From Treponema sp. (GTDB taxonomy: Bacteria; Spirochaetota; Spirochaetia; Treponematales; Treponemataceae): a stretch of DNA of 5,918 nucleotides. Location of the stretch: assembly GCA_003455655.1 (NCBI GenBank), contig DMQP01000003.1, forward strand, positions 1-5,918, read 5' to 3'. The notes beneath the pieces were generated by a model. It ran no database searches and had not been told where the DNA came from. It saw only the letters and a list, made by a program, of their open reading frames with translations. The position numbers and the translations under genes are program-made. Below are positions 1-3,618 of this stretch, piece after piece. The stretch's first letter is position 1. Each line of letters starts with the position of its first letter.

Positions 1-1
1 A

Positions 2-31
2 ACGCTGAACAGGGACTATTTTTGGAAATAA
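2..31 (+). CDS. possible C-terminal tail of an upstream gene (partial)
   Basis: The second forward frame is open from the window edge and reads TLNRDYFWK before a TAA at 29-31, five bases before the inverted repeat begins. It is short and unidentifiable. It is listed only because a gene end would explain why the repeats start at 36. The third forward frame stops at once, at the TGA at 6-8. The first frame runs open to a TGA within the repeat at 88-90 and is the alternative. Nothing about function can be said. Confidence 0.2.
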   Translation, partial: TLNRDYFWK

Positions 32-35
32 TTTT

Positions 36-100
36 CCCACGGATTTCACGGATAGCACAGAAAAATCGAAATAATCAGTGTAATCCGTGAAATCAGTGGG
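36..100. repeat. imperfect 25-bp inverted repeat (dispersed-repeat type)
   Basis: The left arm is 36-60 and the right arm 76-100, around a 15-base AT-rich loop (61-75). The arms match at 21 of 25 positions, and one of the four mismatches would be a G-U wobble in RNA. The outer arms read cccacggatttcacgg and its near complement ccgtgaaatcagtggg. Sequences of this kind (GGATTTCACGGAT and relatives) are familiar as dispersed intergenic palindromes in several bacterial phyla, which is recalled rather than searched. Neither side of the stem has a T-tract, so it is not a typical intrinsic terminator. Confidence 0.75.
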
Positions 101-114
101 AGATAAAAAAGGAG

Positions 115-180
115 TGTCATTATCGGGCAACCTTCTGTCATTCCCGCGCTCGACGCGGGAATCCCCCAGCTATAACTGTT
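115..180 (+). repeat. composite palindromic repeat, left copy (half unit plus full hairpin unit)
   Basis: The segment starts with a half unit tgtcattatcgggc (115-128) and continues with a full 45-base unit at 136-180. The full unit has a perfect 9-bp stem, attcccgcg (140-148) with cgcgggaat (154-162), and a 5-base loop ctcga. A tail ending gctataactgtt follows. The same unit recurs at 920-964 with an identical length, the same stem and loop sizes and a 17-of-20 match in the tail from the last stem AT onward. It lies between the larger inverted repeat and the promoter of the toxin-antitoxin-like pair. There is no T-run, so a REP-like palindromic unit fits better than a terminator. Confidence 0.8.
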
Positions 181-231
181 TTGACAATTTCGCAAATCTT
201 TTAAATAAATTCCCAAAAAAATCTGATTTTG

Positions 232-240
232 TGGTATAAT
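232..240 (+). promoter_or_regulatory. extended -10 promoter (TGGTATAAT) of the toxin-antitoxin-like operon
   Basis: TGGTATAAT is a consensus extended -10 element. Transcription would be expected to start about 6-8 bases after it, at roughly 246-248, essentially at the ATG at 248, so the mRNA would be leaderless or nearly so. There is no good -35 at 17-bp spacing, which extended -10 promoters tolerate. A perfect TTGACA lies at 181-186 but has only weak -10 matches at suitable spacing (for example TAAATT at 206-211). The spacer region 214-234 holds an imperfect palindrome, caaaaaaatc-t-gattttgtgg, matching at 8 of 10 positions. It is a possible operator. Confidence 0.6.
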
Positions 241-247
241 ACCCCCG

Positions 248-565
248 ATGGTCATAGAGCAGATACAAAGATATTGCAAAGAACGGAGAATAGGATGGTC
301 GATTCATGCTGCTGAAATGATGATGAAAAGGCATATTTCACGGCTAGATGTTTTTAACTGTCTGCAAAACGGAGAAATTATAGAAGATTATCCGAATTCA
401 TTCCCACATCCGAGTTGCCTTGTTTTTGGAAAGTCTGTAGGTGGCAAAATAATGCATACTGTAGTAGGATTGAAAGAAGATTTGCTGATGATAATAACTG
501 CATATTATCCTGACACAGTAAAATTTGAAGATGACTTACGCACAAGGAGGTGCCCAAAAAATTAA
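248..565 (+). CDS. DUF4258-family protein, probable toxin of a type II toxin-antitoxin-like pair
   Basis: This 105-residue protein resembles DUF4258 proteins. The N-terminal helix SIHAAEMMMKRHIS (18-31) carries the H-x(n)-RxIS-type motif, then come GEIIEDYPNSFPHPSCLVFG (42-61) and a final strand LLMIITAYYPD (79-89). Members of this subfamily are often encoded next to a YgiT-type zinc-finger protein, as here, and are proposed to be RelE/MqsR-like toxins; a nuclease activity is inference. ATG at 248 is the first start after the in-frame TGA at 224 and includes the whole conserved core. It has no Shine-Dalgarno sequence and sits at the predicted transcription start. The last residues, CPKN, seem to come from a 108-bp insertion: without it the protein would end RTRRMK with its stop overlapping the next gene. 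Codons are AT-richer than in the genes from 1013 on, which fits acquisition by transfer. Confidence 0.8.
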   Translation: MVIEQIQRYCKERRIGWSIHAAEMMMKRHISRLDVFNCLQNGEIIEDYPNSFPHPSCLVFGKSVGGKIMHTVVGLKEDLLMIITAYYPDTVKFEDDLRTRRCPKN

Positions 566-658
566 ATCCGTTTAATTTTTTTGTGCAGCAGATTTTGCTT
601 TCGCAAAACTGCGATTCATGCCATTCTTGGCATGTCGCTACCGCGAAGGTTTTGGAGG
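546..658 (+). mobile_element. putative small palindromic insertion bounded by GGAGG direct repeats
   Basis: GGAGG occurs at 546-550 and again at 654-658, with 103 bases between them. Deleting one copy plus the intervening DNA (108 bp, 36 codons) joins AGG AGG to ATG AAA TGA in the toxin frame. That gives a stop codon overlapping the antitoxin ATG as ATGA, with AGGAGG five bases upstream, which is a textbook overlapping operon junction. The inserted DNA has an AT-only stem (556-566 with 571-581) and two GC-containing hairpins (588-612 and 611-638). No clear terminal inverted repeats and no coding capacity are visible, so it would be a non-autonomous, RPE- or MITE-like repeat. Alternatively both GGAGG copies are independent ribosome sites and the spacer is native. 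The in-frame restoration argues for insertion. Confidence 0.55.
588..638 (+). other. two adjacent RNA hairpins between toxin and antitoxin genes
   Basis: Hairpin one pairs GCAG (588-591) and TTTTGC (593-598) with GCAAAACTGC (603-612), with a single bulged A at 592 and loop TTTC. Hairpin two pairs CATGCCA (617-623) perfectly with TGGCATG (628-634) across loop TTCT, and can be extended by GCGA (611-614) with TCGC (635-638), leaving two unpaired bases on the 5' side. The antitoxin Shine-Dalgarno sequence begins 16 bases further on. These structures could affect mRNA stability or antitoxin translation, which is inference. There is no T-run after either stem, so termination is unlikely. Confidence 0.6.
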
Positions 659-663
659 ATGAA

Positions 664-900
664 ATGAAAACTTGTTTTTTCTGCAAAAATGACACTGTTA
701 TTCACACATATACAACCTATATGGTTGATTTGAAAGACTGCATAATCATTGTAAAAAATGTGCCTTGTGAAGAATGTTCAGAGTGTGGTGAAAAGTTTTT
801 TTCTGATGAAGTAATGGAAAAACTTGAAGCAATTGTAAATAAAGTTCGCGGCTTTGCAAGCGAGGTATTTGTCACAGATTATTCTAAACAGGCTGCATAG
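664..900 (+). CDS. YgiT-type (MqsA N-terminal-like) zinc-finger protein, probable antitoxin
   Basis: This 78-residue protein has the two cysteine pairs of the YgiT/MqsA zinc-binding domain: C4-x2-C7 near the start and C38-x2-C41 in VPCEECSECGEKFFSDEV (33-50), with one more cysteine at 35. A helix follows (EVMEKLEAIVNKVR), then an ending VTDYSKQAA typical of short family members. MqsA itself is about 131 residues with a C-terminal helix-turn-helix; here that domain is absent, so it could bind the toxin but is unlikely to be the operon repressor alone. ATG at 664 is chosen because GGAGG (654-658) lies five bases upstream. The frame is open back to a GTG at 550, but that stretch is the hairpin-rich insertion and shows no family similarity. 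The gene order, toxin first, is as in mqsRA. Confidence 0.8.
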   Translation: MKTCFFCKNDTVIHTYTTYMVDLKDCIIIVKNVPCEECSECGEKFFSDEVMEKLEAIVNKVRGFASEVFVTDYSKQAA

Positions 901-964
901 TGTCATTCCCGTACGCCCATGTCATTATCGGGCCTGACCCGATAATCCACCTGCTATGACTGTT
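901..964 (+). repeat. composite palindromic repeat, right copy (half unit plus full hairpin unit)
   Basis: It begins at the base after the antitoxin stop codon. A half unit tgtcattcccgtacgccca (901-919) is followed by a full 45-base unit (920-964). The full unit has a perfect 9-bp stem, attatcggg (924-932) with cccgataat (938-946), and loop cctga. The tail ctgctatgactgtt is nearly the same as that of the left copy. Compared with 136-180, the stem bases differ on both sides yet stay paired, so the structure is conserved. The half unit of each copy resembles the full unit of the other. No T-tract follows, though the hairpin could still protect the 3' end of the toxin-antitoxin mRNA. Confidence 0.8.
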
Positions 965-994
965 GTCCTTCCTAACTTGTTTCAGTATCGCAAG

Positions 995-1000
995 TATGAT
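995..1000 (+). promoter_or_regulatory. possible -10 element (TATGAT) for the esterase-cdd operon
   Basis: TATGAT matches the -10 consensus at five of six positions and would start transcription near 1007, a few bases before the ATG at 1013. No convincing -35 is present at normal spacing (972-977 is CTAACT). The short predicted leader is consistent with the missing Shine-Dalgarno sequence at this gene, but the call is weak. Confidence 0.25.
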
Positions 1001-1012
1001 ATGCTTTGCCCT

Positions 1013-2083
1013 ATGAAGACCTGGCAAGTAACAAAGAACACAGTTAAGCTTCTGGGAAGAACACTCGACGACAAAGGCACCCGTTGGCTTATTCTTTCTG
1101 CAAGTGGAATTGAATTTCGTGCAAAAGCAAAAGAGCTTTCTTTTACGCTCACTGGCGACTGCACTTCACAAAACCCAAGAGGACAAGACGGAAGCCTAAA
1201 CATGAATCTTGCTCGCTATGCAATTTATGTTGACGGCAAGCTAACCATAACTGGCTCTATGGATTATGAAGAAAAAACAGTAAGTGTTTTTAGCAAAAGT
1301 GAAGAACAAACGGTTACTGTGAGACTTCTTAAACTTTCAGAAGGAACTCAGTCCTACATGGGCATAAAGAGCATTAACACAAATGACGAAGCAACTCTTA
1401 ACCCCACATCAGAAAAAAATCTCAAAATAGAATTTATTGGCGACAGCATTACTTGTGGCTACGGAGTAGAAGGCAAATCTGCAGAAGAGCCCTTTACCAC
1501 TCAAACAGAAAACGCAACAAAGGCCTATGCTTACTTAACTGCACAAAACCTTAATGCAGATTATAGTTTAGTTAGCTTTAGTGGCTTCGGTCTTGTTTCT
1601 GGTTGGACAAATGACGGCAACCTCAACCCCATACAACTTGCTGGACCTCATTACAAAAACTTTTGCTTTAGTTGGAACAGCGACCTGTTTAAAAACTACG
1701 AATGGGATTTTTCTCAATTCCAACCAAACTTTGTTGTTATTAACTATGGAACAAATGATGACAGCTACACAAGAGATGACCTTCAAAAACAAAATGAATA
1801 TGTTTCATGCTATGTTGATTTTATAAAACAAGTTCGTTCTGTAAATCCTCATGCACATATTGTTCTTGCTTTGGGAATTATGACTGGAGGAAATCGTCTT
1901 CTTCCTTTTATGGAACAAGCAGCACAAAAGTATTCTTCTCTTACTGGCGACAAAAACATAAGCACTTATCGTTTTACTTCTCAAACAGAAGCAGAAGGCT
2001 TTGGTGCAGATTTTCATCCTTCTGAAGCAACACAAAAGCGTTGTGCTCAAGACTTTACACAATACATGAGGAGTTTAATATGA
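1013..2083 (+). CDS. CE2-like SGNH/GDSL carbohydrate esterase (probable acetyl esterase)
   Basis: This is a two-domain protein of 356 residues from the ATG at 1013. The first 130 or so residues (VKLLGRTLDDKGTRWL, then a beta-rich stretch with RYAIYVDGK) look like the CE2 N-terminal jelly-roll domain. The SGNH hydrolase part follows: block I GDSIT with nucleophile Ser145, a block II glycine in SGFGLVSG, block III GTND (246-249), and block V D333-x-H335 in ADFHPSE. CE2 enzymes remove O-acetyl groups from xylan or other hemicellulose sugars by a Ser-His centre; the exact substrate here is unknown. No signal peptide is seen, unlike many CE2 esterases, suggesting action on imported oligosaccharides inside the cell. 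No start has a good ribosome site: 1013 is preferred, 1001 is possible, and 956 lies inside the upstream repeat. The stop overlaps the cdd start by 4 bp. Confidence 0.8.
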   Translation: MKTWQVTKNTVKLLGRTLDDKGTRWLILSASGIEFRAKAKELSFTLTGDCTSQNPRGQDGSLNMNLARYAIYVDGKLTITGSMDYEEKTVSVFSKSEEQTVTVRLLKLSEGTQSYMGIKSINTNDEATLNPTSEKNLKIEFIGDSITCGYGVEGKSAEEPFTTQTENATKAYAYLTAQNLNADYSLVSFSGFGLVSGWTNDGNLNPIQLAGPHYKNFCFSWNSDLFKNYEWDFSQFQPNFVVINYGTNDDSYTRDDLQKQNEYVSCYVDFIKQVRSVNPHAHIVLALGIMTGGNRLLPFMEQAAQKYSSLTGDKNISTYRFTSQTEAEGFGADFHPSEATQKRCAQDFTQYMRSLI

Positions 2084-2493
2084 CAGACATTCCCGTAGAA
2101 CAGTTAATTACCACCGCTCAAAACATGATGAATTTTTCTTACGCACCCTACTCTCACTTTACGGTAGGCGCTGCTCTTCTTGCTACAGACGGAAGCATTT
2201 ACACTGGATGCAACATAGAAAACGCTGCATACGGTCCTTCAAACTGTGCAGAGCGAACTGCCATTTTTAAAGCAGTAAGTGAAGGCAAGAAAAGTTTTAA
2301 AGCAATTGCAATTATTGGTGGACCAGAAAAAAAACCGCAAGACTATTGTTCGCCTTGCGGTGTGTGTCGTCAAGTAATGGCAGAATTTTGCACAAGTGAT
2401 TTTACGGTCATTATGGCAAAGAGTCCCACTGACTACAAAATTAAAACATTAGGACAACTCTTACCCGACAGTTTTATTTTTAGTCAAGCGTAA
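2080..2493 (+). CDS. cdd: cytidine deaminase
   Basis: This 137-residue protein has the length of the small homotetrameric (B. subtilis Cdd-type) cytidine deaminases. It hydrolytically deaminates cytidine and deoxycytidine to uridine and deoxyuridine in pyrimidine salvage in the cytoplasm. Diagnostic motifs are YAPYSHFTVGAALL (21-34), CNIENAAYGPSNCAERTA (44-61) with zinc ligand C56 and the proton-shuttle E58, and PCGVCRQ (92-98) with zinc ligands C93 and C96. The start at 2080 is preceded by GAGGAG (2068-2073) at six-base spacing and overlaps the esterase stop as ATGA, so the two are probably translationally coupled. The in-frame upstream extension to 2041 lies within the esterase gene and is not used. 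The 3' end overlaps the convergent GH18 gene by 14 bp. Confidence 0.95.
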   Translation: MTDIPVEQLITTAQNMMNFSYAPYSHFTVGAALLATDGSIYTGCNIENAAYGPSNCAERTAIFKAVSEGKKSFKAIAIIGGPEKKPQDYCSPCGVCRQVMAEFCTSDFTVIMAKSPTDYKIKTLGQLLPDSFIFSQA

Positions 2494-3598
2494 GCCAAGG
2501 CCAAAAAGAAGGATCTTCTTGACCAATTCTCCAAAAGGCAATTTTTCTTACACTCATAGACTGATACATGCGACAACGATTTACTAGAGAAATAGTGTCT
2601 TCAAAATAACCAGTTACTTTTGTTGTTGTTGTAAATGTAAAATAGGGAATACCATCTTCTCGCTGAATTGTATGAGCATTGTTTTCGTTCATAATTCTGT
2701 TTACACCGCTAAAGTACCAAGCAGACGCTAATGAAGGAGAAGCCCATGTGCGTCCATAGAAAGGTAAGCCCATAACTAATTTTTTCTGGGGAATTACACT
2801 CGATGCGTATTCAGCAACTTTGCGACACCACTCCATACTTGCAATGGGTCCGGGTTGACTTCCAGACCAGTGTTCATCGTATGCCATAATAATAACACGA
2901 TCTGCTAACTGAACAATTTTATTGTAATTAAAAATATCATCGCTTATGTCTCTGACACGCGCAGGAACCGCAACCGAAAACCATTTTTCATTACCAATTG
3001 CAGTTCTTACATCACCTAAAAACGAACGAAAGTTTGCAGAATCTCTTGCGGGAATAGTTTCAAAATCAATCTGAATTCCGTCATAACGTTTTGCTGCTTT
3101 TGCAATTTCTGAAATCAACTTTTTACGCACACCGTACTGAGGGTCTATGCAAAAATGTGTTAGCGAACGACCTTCGCAAGTAATAACTAAATGAATGCGT
3201 CCTTTGTATTTTTTTTTCAGTGCACTTGGATCAGGAATAGAAGCAAATTCTCCGTAAGAATTTATATCTGCGCTAAAAAGACATAAATCGGTAATGGGCA
3301 TAGAAGAATCGAATTCACTTTCGCGACCAGACATTACATAGCCCCACACTTCATGAAAAGCAACAGGCTCTCCATCAGGAAGTTCACGAATGTATGCGGT
3401 GTTTGAAGTAGAAGTAGAAGACTTTGCGGCTTCAGGCATTGCAGGAACATTTGCAGTTACCGAACCATCTGCTTGCGGAACTACTGCTTGTTCAATATCT
3501 GCAGCCCGAACATCTTTAGAACCTGCTGCATAGGCAAAAGCTGCAATCAACAAAAAAGCAACAGAACTTGCAATTGAAACAATAAGCTTTTTTTTCAT
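2480..3598 (-). CDS. exported GH18 glycosidase, YaaH/SleL-like
   Basis: The protein has 372 residues from the ATG at 3598. An N-terminal signal (KKK, then hydrophobic LIVSIASSVAFLLIAAFAYAA, to about residue 25) is followed by a Ser/Thr/Ala-rich linker (about 30-70) and a GH18 TIM barrel. The catalytic strand is YDGIQIDFE (172-180), with Asp178 and acid Glu180. SVAVPARV (208-215), RVIIMAYDEHWSGSQPGP (234-251) and LVMGLPFYGRTW (274-285) match the YaaH/SleL branch, which cleaves N-acetylglucosaminyl bonds in spore-cortex peptidoglycan. No LysM domains and no lipobox cysteine are present. The substrate here could be peptidoglycan or another GlcNAc glycan. ATG 3598 is preferred over the GTG at 3610 and the ATG at 3604 because GGAG (3605-3608) sits six bases upstream and the signal peptide then starts normally. 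It follows ftsK by 20 bp, so the two are probably cotranscribed. Confidence 0.85.
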   Translation of the reverse strand: MKKKLIVSIASSVAFLLIAAFAYAAGSKDVRAADIEQAVVPQADGSVTANVPAMPEAAKSSTSTSNTAYIRELPDGEPVAFHEVWGYVMSGRESEFDSSMPITDLCLFSADINSYGEFASIPDPSALKKKYKGRIHLVITCEGRSLTHFCIDPQYGVRKKLISEIAKAAKRYDGIQIDFETIPARDSANFRSFLGDVRTAIGNEKWFSVAVPARVRDISDDIFNYNKIVQLADRVIIMAYDEHWSGSQPGPIASMEWCRKVAEYASSVIPQKKLVMGLPFYGRTWASPSLASAWYFSGVNRIMNENNAHTIQREDGIPYFTFTTTTKVTGYFEDTISLVNRCRMYQSMSVRKIAFWRIGQEDPSFWPWLTLD

Positions 3599-3604
3599 TA
3601 CCAT

Positions 3605-3608
3605 CTCC
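3605..3608 (-). promoter_or_regulatory. ribosome binding site that sets the GH18 start
   Basis: On the minus strand the region reads GTGGAGATGGTAATGAAA. GGAG is six bases before the last ATG (3596-3598), whereas it would directly abut the ATG at 3602-3604 and overlap codons of the GTG start at 3608-3610. This supports the shortest of the three in-frame starts and a signal peptide beginning MKKKL. Confidence 0.6.
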
Positions 3609-3618
3609 ACTCTTTTAC

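Noticed and set aside
136..165. Intrinsic terminators at the repeat hairpins (here and at 920-950)
   Set aside because: The stems are strong enough but neither is followed by a T-run on either strand.
46..279. 77-residue minus-strand open frame
   Set aside because: It runs through the inverted repeat and the composite repeat. Its IPASSAGMT stretch is simply the translated palindrome, a familiar source of spurious peptides, and it overlaps the toxin promoter.
550..663. GTG-initiated N-terminal extension of the zinc-finger protein
   Set aside because: It translates the hairpin-rich insertion, shows no family similarity, and ignores the GGAGG placed five bases before the ATG at 664.
378..695. 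105-residue minus-strand open frame across the toxin gene and spacer
   Set aside because: It is antisense to the DUF4258 gene, has no recognisable motif and crosses the inserted repeat. It looks like a shadow frame.
115..964. Integron gene cassette with attC sites around the toxin-antitoxin pair
   Set aside because: Some spirochaetes carry integrons rich in such cassettes, but the repeats lack the paired RYYYAAC and GTTRRRY core sites in attC layout and no integrase is in the window.
956..1012. Longer start for the SGNH esterase
   Set aside because: The ATG at 956 lies inside the tail of the repeat unit and has no ribosome site. The conserved protein begins around MKTWQ.
3056..3085. Inactive GH18 enzyme because the DxDxE motif reads QIDFE
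   Set aside because: The YaaH/SleL branch normally has Asn at that place (DGVNIDFE), and the catalytic Glu180 and Asp178 are both present.
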